Shown here piece after piece: positions 9,767-19,000 of a DNA stretch of 64,000 bases. Position 1 is the first letter of the stretch. Every line of letters begins with the position of its first letter. The notes under the pieces were generated by a model. That model was not told the DNA's origin, made no database searches, and saw only the letters and a list, made by a program, of their open reading frames with translations. The translations under genes were made by a program, and so were the position numbers. This DNA comes from Pseudomonas alloputida (lineage in GTDB: Bacteria > Pseudomonadota > Gammaproteobacteria > Pseudomonadales > Pseudomonadaceae), in the NCBI RefSeq assembly GCF_021283545.2, contig NZ_CP128540.1, forward strand, positions 375,501 to 439,500, given 5' to 3'.

Positions 9767-9783
9767 GGCCGCCGGCTCCGCTG

Positions 9784-12570
9784 TCAGTGGGCCGGCGGTG
9801 GTTGATCTGGCAGTGTCAGCCAGTCACTGCTGCGCCCTGCCTGGCGAACGCGTATCAGCCACTGGCCGTTTTCGTGGCGCAGCACCGCCCACGGCACCAC
9901 CCCGGCGTTGCTGGCAACGGCAATCTCCAAGTGGTAATGATCCGGTAGAAGGTGGCGGCGCACAGGCAACTGCCCGTTCTCGAGTGCCAGGTACAGCTGA
10001 TCGTCAGCCTGAAAAAGCCCTTGTTCGATGTTTACCGGCAGGCCGGCCACAGGCGTTTGTAGATAGCAGTCCTGCAGTAATTGCTTCAGGTCGGGCAGCC
10101 CGTCGTACCAGAGCACCGGTGAGTCGATGACCCACTGCCCGTCGGCTTTGCGCTTGAGCGGTTGCTGCAGATAGGCATCTGGCTGGTCAGGGTCAATGGC
10201 TCGCCAGCGGTAGCCGTCGAAGCTGACCTGGTAGTAGCGGTTGTCGCTGTCCTTGACGAAATACAGCGACAGCCCACCAAACGCCGAGCTTTGCTCGTAT
10301 ACACCCTCACCGTAGATACCGTCTATGCGATACCGGAGGCTGCTGCTGTCCGGTTGCGCCTGGAAGCGTGCGGGCAGTGGCAGTGGCGGTTGTTTGGGTA
10401 TTCCGCGCAGGGACCGGCGTAGCAATCTGGAACCGAGAAAACTGGTACCTGCATCGTTGAGGTGGCTAAGCGCCTGATAGGAATGCCGCATCACCCCTTC
10501 GACATCCTCTTGGTTGAAGGCCTCGATGCCGTCCAGGATATCGATTGCCATGCGGCCAATCGACAGCACCAGCAACGCGCGGTTGGGCAGCAGCAGGCTG
10601 ATGAAATCCAGCAAACGCCAGCTCAGCGCCATGACCGACTCCGCATTCACTTCCCTGGTCGTCATGCTGTCGGCGTCGGCCTGGGCGATCAGCGCCCGGG
10701 CCTCGGCCATGTAGTAGTCGAAGAAAAGGTCGTCTTTGACCTCGGGCGTGGTCAAATGCGTGCTCAGGCGCCCCTTGTCCAGCAACCGCTGCACCGTGGC
10801 GACAGGCAGCAATGGCAGGCGCTGGGCTACGTACGCTCTCAACGTGGGCTGTTGGCGCAATGTGCGAAGCAGTTCGCGGGTTGTTCGAAAACGGCGCCAG
10901 GCCCTGCGGTCCGGGGCATCCGGGGTGTATAGCACGCATGCCGGAGACTTGTAGGGGAGGCTGTTGAGCAGAAGCACGCCCTGCAGGGTATGGCCCATGA
11001 TGTTCAACTGCCGAACAGTGACCGGGTAGCCTGCTACTGGCGCACGCAAGGCATTGTGTGGTTGGTCCAACACTGCGCGCACCCAGTTGTAGCCATGTTC
11101 GAAAGGGTCTTCGCCAAAGTGTCCGGCGTAGCGCGCCTTGACTGCTTCAGCGTGCATGCGTGCACGGTTGACCTTGCTGTGCGCAGTCAGGCGCCATTTG
11201 CCTGCTCTGGAACTGATGAGTTGGGTGTGCAGGTACTTTGCGTAGCTGTCACCCACGTTCAGTTCCCGGACCATGTGCTTGACATACTGCGGCGTGAGCC
11301 CGGCGGGCATGGCTTTGCCGTGGGCATGGATCACCCGGGCAGTCAGCCAGTAGTCGGTATCGAACCACGGCAAGTTCTTGAGGGCGATCTCTTCGAGGGT
11401 GTTGATTTCCTCGACCATCTCCACCATCTCGTGGCCCACGCGTCGCATGCCTGCATAGGTGACATAGGATGAGAGGGCGAAGGGATGCATGATGGCGCCC
11501 GTGCGGCGGGCGCGTACGACCACGATCTTGATCTCGCGAGGATCTGTTTCGTACCCCAGGTCATGGCTCAGGCGCTCGCGAAGGCGTGCGTTGGCCCAGG
11601 CCAGCAGGCTATTGCGTTGCTTGAAGTCGTCAAGGCTCAGCACTCCCGGGGCAGCAGCCTGCTCGGCGATTGCCACCAGCGTTTGCATGGCCTGCATCAT
11701 ATGGCTCAGGCCTTGCGCAGATGTATTGCGCAGCCAGTTGGGCAGGTGCTTCTCAAGCAATTGGGAGTAGCGTGTTTGCAGGATGGGTTTGGCGCCGACT
11801 TCGTGCCATAGCGCCAGGGCTTTATGTATTTGGATGTGCTGGTCGGGTGAGGCGTTGCTCCACAAGCCGGTGTCACTCAAGCGTTGGCGTTGGGCTTCTA
11901 TCGCACTGTCGATCTGGGCCTCCAGCAGGTTATCGGCGTACCAGTCATAGCGCAGACGCTTTGACCGGCGAGCGCGGTCCGCCTGCGTGTCAGTGTACAG
12001 ATGCAGCAGCGGTCTGCTCTGGAGTGGGTCTTCCAGGCGTTCGCAAAGCTCCTGGTGCAGTGCGCCCAGTGAGTCGAAAGCCTCGATGCCTTGTGACAGG
12101 CTGCACAGCAAGGCAGCGCCTGCGGCATCCTGAGGCGTGAGCATAGGGCCTTCGGCGGTACCGGCAACGATGATCAGTGTGCCTGGCAGGTAGCTTCGCC
12201 AGTTGGGCCGTAGGCCTTCCAGCAGAACGCGGTAGACCTGTGGCCTTTTGGCCAGGGGCATATGCCTGCGCTGGGAGGGTAGTGGCAGGTGCAGGCAGGC
12301 CCATAGTTGATCGGCTGAGCGGTAGCCCAAGGTCTCGTCGCCCAGGCGCAGTTCAACCTCGGCCAGCATCAGCGCCTTGCGCAGTGCCAGCAGCTTTTGT
12401 CTGGGGGTTTCACCATGCTCATCGGCCGTGGTCCAGAAGCTGGCCAGTTCACCGTGCAGCCAGGTGCGTGTGTCGGGGTTGATGGGTTGTTGAAGGTCGA
12501 GGGTCGGAAGGCCGTCGAGCAGGTCACCGATCTGTCGGTCGATCTGTTCCAGTTGTTCGAGGGGGCGCAT
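9784..12570 (-). CDS. Large DUF6543/dermonecrotic-toxin-N-domain-like protein
   Basis: A 928-residue protein convergent with the LPS operon. I recognise it as one of the large Pseudomonas proteins annotated with a 'dermonecrotic toxin' domain, on overall character: an N-terminal helical region, the MLTPQDAAGAALL block, a central ARMHAEAVKARYAGHFGEDPF region, and a C-terminal part rich in aromatic and Gly residues ending in a WY-type beta domain (YYQVSFDGYRWRAID). There is no signal peptide and no obvious catalytic toxin motif. No immunity-like gene or secretion partner adjoins it. Function is unknown; secreted effector or contact toxin is only a family-level guess. Confidence 0.7.
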   Translation of the reverse strand: MRPLEQLEQIDRQIGDLLDGLPTLDLQQPINPDTRTWLHGELASFWTTADEHGETPRQKLLALRKALMLAEVELRLGDETLGYRSADQLWACLHLPLPSQRRHMPLAKRPQVYRVLLEGLRPNWRSYLPGTLIIVAGTAEGPMLTPQDAAGAALLCSLSQGIEAFDSLGALHQELCERLEDPLQSRPLLHLYTDTQADRARRSKRLRYDWYADNLLEAQIDSAIEAQRQRLSDTGLWSNASPDQHIQIHKALALWHEVGAKPILQTRYSQLLEKHLPNWLRNTSAQGLSHMMQAMQTLVAIAEQAAAPGVLSLDDFKQRNSLLAWANARLRERLSHDLGYETDPREIKIVVVRARRTGAIMHPFALSSYVTYAGMRRVGHEMVEMVEEINTLEEIALKNLPWFDTDYWLTARVIHAHGKAMPAGLTPQYVKHMVRELNVGDSYAKYLHTQLISSRAGKWRLTAHSKVNRARMHAEAVKARYAGHFGEDPFEHGYNWVRAVLDQPHNALRAPVAGYPVTVRQLNIMGHTLQGVLLLNSLPYKSPACVLYTPDAPDRRAWRRFRTTRELLRTLRQQPTLRAYVAQRLPLLPVATVQRLLDKGRLSTHLTTPEVKDDLFFDYYMAEARALIAQADADSMTTREVNAESVMALSWRLLDFISLLLPNRALLVLSIGRMAIDILDGIEAFNQEDVEGVMRHSYQALSHLNDAGTSFLGSRLLRRSLRGIPKQPPLPLPARFQAQPDSSSLRYRIDGIYGEGVYEQSSAFGGLSLYFVKDSDNRYYQVSFDGYRWRAIDPDQPDAYLQQPLKRKADGQWVIDSPVLWYDGLPDLKQLLQDCYLQTPVAGLPVNIEQGLFQADDQLYLALENGQLPVRRHLLPDHYHLEIAVASNAGVVPWAVLRHENGQWLIRVRQAGRSSDWLTLPDQPPPAH

Positions 12571-12637
12571 TGGGCGGGTCCTTGGTTGAGGAAAACCCCA
12601 TGCTTGGCAATACCTGCGGTTGCGGGGTGGTAGCGGG

Positions 12638-12823
12638 CTAGCGCCCCCGACGCCAGAGCAGCCCGCGCAGGCTCAGCAGGGCCGGCAGGCCCAGGCCGGC
12701 CCAGGCCAGAACGTCCCAGCCACCGTCGCCGAGCAGCGCAGCGAACAGGCCCAGGAAGCCAAGCAGGGCAATCAACACTGGCCAGGCGAAGAGGCGCGCA
12801 GTGGGTTGCGACCTGTGGCTCAT
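12638..12823 (-). CDS. Small membrane protein of the iron-uptake cluster
   Basis: A 61-residue protein starting MSHRSQPTARLFAWPVLIAL, with two hydrophobic segments (about residues 11-31 and 35-53) ending in an arginine-rich tail, LRGLLWRRGR. I chose ATG 12823 because it overlaps the stop of the upstream PepSY gene (ATGA), which indicates translational coupling; an in-frame start 39 bases upstream would lie inside that gene. Similar tiny two-helix proteins commonly accompany PepSY-TM proteins in siderophore receptor clusters. The exact function is not known. Confidence 0.75.
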   Translation of the reverse strand: MSHRSQPTARLFAWPVLIALLGFLGLFAALLGDGGWDVLAWAGLGLPALLSLRGLLWRRGR

Positions 12824-13932
12824 GCGCGTGCCTCCCAGGGTTTGCGCTGTTTGCTCCACCACAGGTAGAGGCCGCTGCCGAGCACGATGATTGTCAGCAC
12901 GTCCAGTAACGCCCAGAGGATCTGCATCGGTCGCCCGCCGTAATCGCCGAAATGCAGTGGCTGCGACAGGCCCATGGCATCCATGTACCAGGGACGGTCG
13001 CCTACGGCAGTCACTTCAAGGGTGCGAGCATCGATCAGTACCGGCGTGAACAGGTGCGAACTCAGGTGTGTGGCACCGTTCATGAATACCGCATAGTGGT
13101 GCTCACTGGAGAAACGCGTGCCTGGAAACGCGATGAAGTCCGGGCGCATGCCCGGCGCGGCCTGTTCGGCAATGTCCAGCAGGCGAGTGGCTGGAGCGCG
13201 CTCGACGAGCGGCGGGGCGTCGCGGTAGGGGGCAACCATCGCAGCCAGGCTGTCGTTGCGCCAGGCCGCAATGACCAGGTCGGACAGGGCACTGATTACC
13301 CCGGTCACGCTCACCGTCAATGCCCAGGCCAGGGTGACCACGCCGATCAGGTTGTGCAGGTCGAGCCAGCGCAGGCGGCGGGATTTCTTGTGGCGTACGG
13401 TGCCGAATTCCAGGCGGCGCATGAACGGCGCATAGAGCACGGTGCCGGAGACAATCGCGACAATGAACAATACGCCCATGAAGGCCAGCAGCAGCTTGCC
13501 CGGCAGGCCTGCGAACATGTCCACATGCAGGCGCAGCATCACCATCATGAATCCACCATTGGCGGCCGGCATGGCCACCGCCTCGCCGGTGCGTGCATCG
13601 AGCATGAAGGTGTGCGACAGGTTGGGGTCGGTGCTGGCGGTGGCGGCGGTAATGGCGACCACGCCGTTGGGCTCGTCTTCATCGTAGCCGAAGTACTGCA
13701 TGACCTCGCCGGGGCGATGTTGTTCGGCCTTGAGCACCAGTTGCTGCAGGTCGAGGTGCGGGGTGCCTGCCGGCATTTCACGCAGTTCAGGGGCGTCGCC
13801 TAGCAGGTGTTCGAGTTCGTGGTGGAAGATAAGGGGCAGGCCGGTGACTGCCAGCAACAGCAGGAACAGGGTACAGACCAGGCTGCTCCAGGTGTGGATC
13901 AAGGACCAGCGGCGGATGGTGGGGCTCTTCAT
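12820..13932 (-). CDS. PepSY-associated TM protein (iron-regulated, PiuB-like)
   Basis: An inner-membrane protein of about 370 residues with the N-terminal helix IHTWSSLVCTLFLLLLAVTGLPLIF, typical of PepSY-TM proteins. It has further helices at about residues 140-165, 185-215 and near the C-terminus (ILWALLDVLTIIVLGSGLYLWW), and two periplasmic PepSY-type segments. Members sit beside TonB-dependent siderophore receptors and are thought to help reduce or release ferric siderophores. It lies directly downstream of the receptor on the same strand. ATG 13932 is used; a GTG immediately before it is equally possible. Confidence 0.85.
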   Translation of the reverse strand: MKSPTIRRWSLIHTWSSLVCTLFLLLLAVTGLPLIFHHELEHLLGDAPELREMPAGTPHLDLQQLVLKAEQHRPGEVMQYFGYDEDEPNGVVAITAATASTDPNLSHTFMLDARTGEAVAMPAANGGFMMVMLRLHVDMFAGLPGKLLLAFMGVLFIVAIVSGTVLYAPFMRRLEFGTVRHKKSRRLRWLDLHNLIGVVTLAWALTVSVTGVISALSDLVIAAWRNDSLAAMVAPYRDAPPLVERAPATRLLDIAEQAAPGMRPDFIAFPGTRFSSEHHYAVFMNGATHLSSHLFTPVLIDARTLEVTAVGDRPWYMDAMGLSQPLHFGDYGGRPMQILWALLDVLTIIVLGSGLYLWWSKQRKPWEARA

Positions 13933-13988
13933 CACGGTACCGATTGTTGTCGGTTGGAACCCGGGGCCGCAAGGCGGCCCCAGCTCAC

Positions 13989-16419
13989 TCAGAACTTGTA
14001 AGTGGCGCTGGCGACAACGCTGCGCTCATCGCCGTAGTAGCAGTAGTAGGAGTCACAAGTAGAGAGGTAATCCTTGTTCAGCAGGTTGGTGGCGGTGACC
14101 GCGACCGACGCGCCCTCCAGGCTGCCGTTCAGGCGACCCAGGTCGTAATGCACCGACCCATCGAAGACGGTGTAGGCCTTGGCCTTGCCCAGGTAGGTAT
14201 TGCCTTGGTCGCCGTAGGTATTGCCGGTATAACGCGCGCCCAGGCCGATGCCGAAGCCGTCGAGTACGCCCGAGTGCCAGGTGTAGTCGCCCCAGATGGA
14301 CGCTTGCTGGTTAGGCATCAGTTGCAGGCGGTTACCTTTGAAATCGCCGTCCTGCACCTCGGACTTGGCCAGGGTGTAGGCGGCAATCACCTTCAGGTTG
14401 TCGGTCACATCGGAAACCGCTTCCAGCTCTAGGCCGCGGACTTTCACTTCGCCGGTCTGGCTGGTGATGGTCACACCACCGACCGTGTTGGTGACCGAGA
14501 CGTTTTTCTGAGTCAGGTCGTACACGGCTGCCGACAACAGGGTGTTGGACCCCGGCGGCTGATACTTCACGCCCAGCTCCCACTGTTTGCCTTCGGTGGG
14601 CTTGAACGAGTCCGAGGCCGACACACTGGCATTGCTGGACGGCTGGAACGACTCGGCATAGGACAGGTACGGCACGAAGCCCGAGTCGAACACGTAGCTG
14701 ATGGCTGCGTTGCCGCTGAACTTCTTGTCCCGCTGGGTATTGGTGGCATCGCCCTGGTTGAAGAACTTGGTGCCGGTGTGCACCCAGTCTTCACGACCGC
14801 CCAGGGTCAGGCGCCAGTTACCAAGCGCCATCTGGTCCTGCACATACAGGCCGGTCTGACGGGTTTTCTGGTTGTAGTCGTAAAACGCGGTCGACCGATC
14901 AGGGCGAGTGATCGGCAGCCCGTAGACCGGGTTGTTGACGTTGCTGTCCGGCACGTTGAAGTCGAAGATCGACAGGTAGTTGGTGTTGATGCGCTGGTGG
15001 TCCAGGCCGATCAACAGCGTGTGGTCGATGTCCCCGGTAGCGAAGTCCGCCTGGAAGTTGTTGTCCACCGCGAACTGGCTGATGTCTTCATCGGTGTTGG
15101 TGGACATGCGGCTGACAGTGCCATCGTCCTGCACCGGCGGCGAGCTCTTGTTGTAGCTGCCAGGGGTGATGGTCTGGAACGACAGGTCCGACTTGGTGTA
15201 GCAGGTTCTGGCGGAACTGCCAGACGTCATTGATGCGGTGTTCGAAGGCGTAACCCAGCGCGTAGTAAGTGCGGTCGTAGAACTCGTAATCCGGGTCACC
15301 CAGGTTCTTGTGGTGCGAGATCTTGCCGAACGGCATGTCGATCTTGGTGCCCTGGATGGGCCGGAACTGGCTGGTGGCACCGGTATCGTCACGGGTGAAC
15401 TGGGTGAGGAAGGTCAGCGTCGTGTCTTCGTCAATGTTCCAGGTCAGGCTTGGGGCAATGTTGTAGCGCTTGTTGTCGATGTGGTCGATTTGGGTGCCAC
15501 TGTCACGAATAACGCCACTGACGCCATAGAGAAAGCGACCTTCATCGTCGATCTTGCCGGTGCTGGCGAAGTTGATCTGGCGATGGTTGTCGCTGCCGTA
15601 TTGAAGCTCGATTTCGTGAGCGCTTTCGGCTTGCGGACGGCGGCTGACCATGTCCAGCAGGCCGCCAGGTGGAGTCTGGCCGTAAATCGAAGAGGCCGGG
15701 CCGCGCAGCAGGGCGAGGCGGTCGAGGTTCCAGGTTTCGGCTTTCGGGTTGGCATACACGCCGCGGGGCAGGGGTAGGCCATCGAGGAACTGCGTTGGCT
15801 CGAAGCCGCGCACGCGCATCCAGTCATACCGCGTATCGCTGCCGAAGCTGGCAGAGACGATGCCCGGCATATAGCGCACTGCATCATCCAGGCTGTGTAC
15901 ACCGCGGTCTTTCATTTGCTCGCGGGTGGCGACAGAGACGGAGCGGGGGACTTCCACAAGTGCCGTGTCAGTCTTGGTGCCAGCAGCGGTGCGCTTGGCC
16001 ACGTAGCCTTCAACCGGGCCCCAGGCGCTTTCGCTGGCGCTGGTGGCATTCACGGTGGTTTCCGGCAAGGCCAGTGTGCCATCCGGCACGGCCACCAGGC
16101 TGTAGCTGCCCGCACTGCTCTGCTGCAACTGCAGGCCGGTACCGCTCAGGGCGGCTTGCAGGGCGCCCAGGCCGTCGTATTGGCCGCTGACCGGGGCCGA
16201 GGTGCGGCCGCTGACCAGTGCCGGGTCGATGGCCAAGGCAATGCCGGCCTGGCTGGCGATCTGGTTGAGGGTGGTGGCCAGTGGCGCGCTGGGCAGGTTG
16301 TAGGCGCGCGACGTGGATTGCTCGGCGGCGAACAAGGCAGGGCTGGTCAGCGGGGCAGCCAGGCCGATGGCCAGGGCCATCAGGCTGGGGCGCAGGATAT
16401 GATCAACGGCACGGGACAT
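13989..16419 (-). pseudogene. TonB-dependent siderophore receptor with signalling domain, frameshifted
   Basis: Outer-membrane ferric-siderophore receptor of about 808 residues if restored. In order, it has a signal peptide (ending near SPALFAAE), an STN/secretin signalling domain (YNLPSAPLATTLNQIASQAGIAL), a plug domain (VRGFEPTQFLDGLPLPRG) and a 22-strand barrel ending in SVVASATYKF. The frame breaks around 15197-15204: the first frame reads VWQFRQNLL, then continues as nonsense to a stop at 15088, while YTKSDLSFQTITPGSYNK continues in another frame. Loss of two bases (CG) from an expected CTGCGCTAC explains this. By position it matches what I recall as the ferrichrome-type receptor (FiuA-like, PP_0350) of KT2440. 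Real inactivation or a sequencing error cannot be told apart here. Confidence 0.85.
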
Positions 16420-16496
16420 GCGGCGGTTCCTCGACGGGTAAGTGCTTGCTGCTTCCTTGCCGAGCGAGATCTGAAAAGTGACAGGGTGAATCTGAA

Positions 16497-16515
16497 AAAT
16501 ATTGAGAATTATTTA
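16497..16515. promoter_or_regulatory. Candidate Fur box upstream of the receptor
   Basis: AAATATTGAGAATTATTTA resembles Pseudomonas Fur boxes (TGAGAATNATT core) and lies about 80 bases upstream of the receptor start on the minus strand. Iron repression of the receptor is the expected regulation. Confidence 0.5.
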
Positions 16516-16540
16516 ATGGGATTTTGCCAGCACCGGCCTC

Positions 16541-16618
16541 TTCGCGGGTGAACCCGCTCCTACGACGACCCCGATGTGTGTCCACCACCGTGGTAGGAGC
16601 GGGTTTACCCGCGAATAC
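16541..16618. repeat. REP inverted pair
   Basis: TTCGCGGGTGAACCCGCTCC at 16541-16560 and its inverted partner GAGCGGGTTTACCCGCGAA ending at 16618 flank a short spacer. They lie between the receptor's promoter region and fecR. Confidence 0.9.
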
Positions 16619-16670
16619 GGTGGCGGCGGCAACGCTGAACGACTGGTGGAGATTGGCCAGCAAGCCCGGC

Positions 16671-17627
16671 CTATTTGGAAGTGACGTTCACCCACCACTG
16701 CGTATGCCGCTCGATCTTGACCGGCAACGCCGGCACCAGTGAGGCCAGCGCCAGGTCGGTGTTGGTCAGCGGGAAGCTGCCGGTCACGCGCAGGTCGGCG
16801 ACCTTGGCATCCACCCCGAGGTAGCCGCTGCGGTACTGGCCCAATGTGGCGAGCAGGTCGCCCAAGCGTACGTTGTCGACCACCAGCATGCCGCGGGTCC
16901 AGGCATCGGCACCGGCAGGCACCGTGCCAACCTCGCCGAGGCCGTTGGCGTTCATCAACACCTGCTGGCCTTCGCGCAGCACCTGTTCGTCGCCGCTGTC
17001 ATGCGGCATGGCGGCGACCGAGGCTTGCAGCACTTCCAGGCGCGTACCGCCGGCTTCGCGGCGCACCAGGAAGCGCGTGCCCAGTGGCCGCAAGCGACCG
17101 TCTTCAGTGCGTACCAGCAGCGGGCGCGGGTCCTGGTGGCCGGTTTCGACCGAGATTTCGCCCTGGTGCAGCACGATCACCCGTTGCGCGCCGGCGTACT
17201 CGATGTCCACGGCGGTGTGGGTGTTCAGGCTCAGCAGTGTGCCGTCTTCTAGGCGCAAGGTGCGTAATTCACCCGTGGCGGTGCGCTGGTCGGCCAGCCA
17301 GTAGCTGGGTGCCAGCGACGGGGCGCCGACCCATGCCAGCAGCGCGCCGAGCAGAAACGTGCCGGCCAGCCCGCCGCCAACCTTGCCAATGCGTCGCCGC
17401 AGGCTGGCGCGCGATTGCAGCAGCGCCTGGCGTGCCGGGCCAGCTGCCGCGCTAACGCGTTGGTCCATGGCGCCGAGCTGGCGCCAGGCACGTGCGTGCT
17501 CTTCGCTGGCGGCATGCCAGCGCATGAATTCGTTGCGTTCATCAGGCGTGCCGCTGCTCTCGCCAAGGCTGAGTTTCCAGGCAATCGCGGCTTCCAGGAC
17601 CCGGGACGAAACCGGGAGGTTGCTCAC
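16671..17627 (-). CDS. FecR-type anti-sigma factor / signal transducer
   Basis: Inner-membrane regulator of cell-surface signalling: its periplasmic part senses the receptor's STN domain and its cytoplasmic N-terminus controls the ECF sigma factor. The 318-residue protein has the N-terminal DUF4880-like block (AAIAWKLSLGESSGTPDERNEFMRWH), one TM helix at about residues 85-105 (GGGLAGTFLLGALLAWVGAP), a FecR domain (RTLRLEDGTLLSLNTHTAVD, VLHQGEISVETG) and an STN-like C-terminus. I chose GTG 17627 because GTGA overlaps the stop of the sigma gene; the upstream in-frame ATG would lie inside that gene. Confidence 0.93.
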   Translation of the reverse strand: MSNLPVSSRVLEAAIAWKLSLGESSGTPDERNEFMRWHAASEEHARAWRQLGAMDQRVSAAAGPARQALLQSRASLRRRIGKVGGGLAGTFLLGALLAWVGAPSLAPSYWLADQRTATGELRTLRLEDGTLLSLNTHTAVDIEYAGAQRVIVLHQGEISVETGHQDPRPLLVRTEDGRLRPLGTRFLVRREAGGTRLEVLQASVAAMPHDSGDEQVLREGQQVLMNANGLGEVGTVPAGADAWTRGMLVVDNVRLGDLLATLGQYRSGYLGVDAKVADLRVTGSFPLTNTDLALASLVPALPVKIERHTQWWVNVTSK

Positions 17628-18142
17628 GTCGGCTCCCCGTACAAGGCCACGTAGCACTGGCGCATGCCTTGGGCGATGTACTGGCGCACCCGCGATACCG
17701 AAACGCCAAGGCGCTCGGCAATTTCGGCATGGCCCATGCCGTCCAGACGGCTGTGCAGAAACGCCGCGCGAGCCTTGCTCGACAGCTTGCCGAGCAGGCG
17801 GTCGATGGCTTTGAGGTCTTCAAGGATCAGGTGCTGCATTTCTGGCGAGGGCTGTTCGGCTTCAGGGATCAGTGCCAGCTCGGCCAGGTAGGCCTGTTCC
17901 AGCGCGGCGCGGCGGAAGTGGTCGAACATCAGCCCCTTGGCCACGGCGGCCAGAAACGCGCGGGGTTCGCGGGGGGTGTCCAGTTGCTCACGACCAAGCA
18001 GGCGCACGAAGGTGTCCTGGCTCAGGTCTTCAGCACGCTGGCGGCAGGCCATGCTGCGTTGCAGCCAGGCGAGCAGCCAGCCGCGGTGGTCGCGGTACAG
18101 CGCACCGACCAGATCGGCGTGTGGGCTTTGTGCAGAAGACAA
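17624..18142 (-). CDS. ECF sigma factor, FecI-like
   Basis: Iron-starvation sigma factor of 172 residues. The region 2 helix DLVGALYRDHRGWLLAWLQR, the AEDLSQDTFVRLL motif and the region 4 helix-turn-helix (GMGHAEIAERLGVSVSRVRQYIAQGMRQCY) are all present. It probably drives transcription of the downstream receptor once the anti-sigma protein receives the siderophore signal. It starts the sigma-FecR-receptor-PepSY gene set on the minus strand, and a candidate Fur box lies 30-50 bases upstream. By position it matches what I recall as FiuI of P. putida. Confidence 0.94.
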   Translation of the reverse strand: MSSAQSPHADLVGALYRDHRGWLLAWLQRSMACRQRAEDLSQDTFVRLLGREQLDTPREPRAFLAAVAKGLMFDHFRRAALEQAYLAELALIPEAEQPSPEMQHLILEDLKAIDRLLGKLSSKARAAFLHSRLDGMGHAEIAERLGVSVSRVRQYIAQGMRQCYVALYGEPT

Positions 18143-18173
18143 GCAGCGTCCCCCCGGAACGAATGCATTAACT

Positions 18174-18193
18174 AACGATAATTATTCGCGATT
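18174..18193. promoter_or_regulatory. Candidate Fur box upstream of the ECF sigma gene
   Basis: AACGATAATTATTCGCGATT shows a GATAAT half followed by further imperfect Fur hexamers. It sits directly upstream of the sigma-factor start on the minus strand, where Fur control is usual. Confidence 0.45.
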
Positions 18194-18289
18194 GTTGCAG
18201 AGGGGAGGGGGTGGGTGCAATGGACGCTTATCGGATCGCCATCATGGAAAAGGCTGAAGGGTATGCCTTGGAATTTTCAGTGCCTATCC

Positions 18290-19000
18290 CTACAAACCAT
18301 GACTCTGCATCTTGCGCCGTCGCCACCCGCGCAACCGTTGCTCCAGCTGCAGCGGGCTGTCCAGCTGCTGGCGCCGGGCCTGGCTGAACAGGATCAGCGC
18401 CAGTTCTGCGGTCACCTGGGCATCGGCACTGGCATGATGGCGTTCTTCAACCTGCAAGCCAAACCGCGCTACCCAGTCATCCAGCCCGGCCTCGCGCAGC
18501 ACGGTGTCGGGGTTGAGCATCGGCGCCAGCTCGGCGATATCGAGGAATGGCGACTGCAAGCGGTAACCCAGGCTCTCTTTCAGCGCACGCGCCAGCATGC
18601 GCTGGTCGAATGGCGCGTGAAACGCCAGCACCGGGCTGTTGCCAATGAAATCGAGCAAATCCAGCAGGGCCTCGGCCGGGTCGCAACCGGCAGCCAGGGC
18701 GCTGGGGCCCAAACCGTGGATCAGTACGCTGGCGTTGGTCTTCTGCAAAGGCCGGTGCAGTGTGCGTTCGAACTGCTGGGCAAAGTCGATGGCACCGTCT
18801 TCGATGGCCACCGCCCCGATCGACAGTACCTGATCACGGTTGGGGTTGAGCCCGCTGGTTTCCAGGTCCAGCACCACCCAGCGCTGCTCACGCAGGGTAC
18901 ATACCCCCAGCGGCACGGGCTTGGGCAACCGGGCCAGGCGCTGGCGTGTGGTGTGGTCCAGCTCGGGCGCGCTGGGGCGCAGCCAGGCGAACAGGCTCAT
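18290..19000 (-). CDS. 3'-5' exonuclease, DnaQ (DEDDh) family
   Basis: A 236-residue RNase T/DnaQ-superfamily exonuclease. Exo I is WVVLDLETSGLNP, Exo II is VLAFHAPFDQRML and Exo III is HHASADAQVTAEL, supplying the four acidic residues and the His of a DEDDh active site. A short N-terminal extension (MSLFAWLRPSAPELDHTTRQR) precedes the fold. It overlaps the upstream CBS/DUF294 gene by four bases, so the two are co-translated. This pairing recurs in pseudomonads, and the biological substrate is not established. Confidence 0.92.
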   Translation of the reverse strand: MSLFAWLRPSAPELDHTTRQRLARLPKPVPLGVCTLREQRWVVLDLETSGLNPNRDQVLSIGAVAIEDGAIDFAQQFERTLHRPLQKTNASVLIHGLGPSALAAGCDPAEALLDLLDFIGNSPVLAFHAPFDQRMLARALKESLGYRLQSPFLDIAELAPMLNPDTVLREAGLDDWVARFGLQVEERHHASADAQVTAELALILFSQARRQQLDSPLQLEQRLRGWRRRKMQSHGL

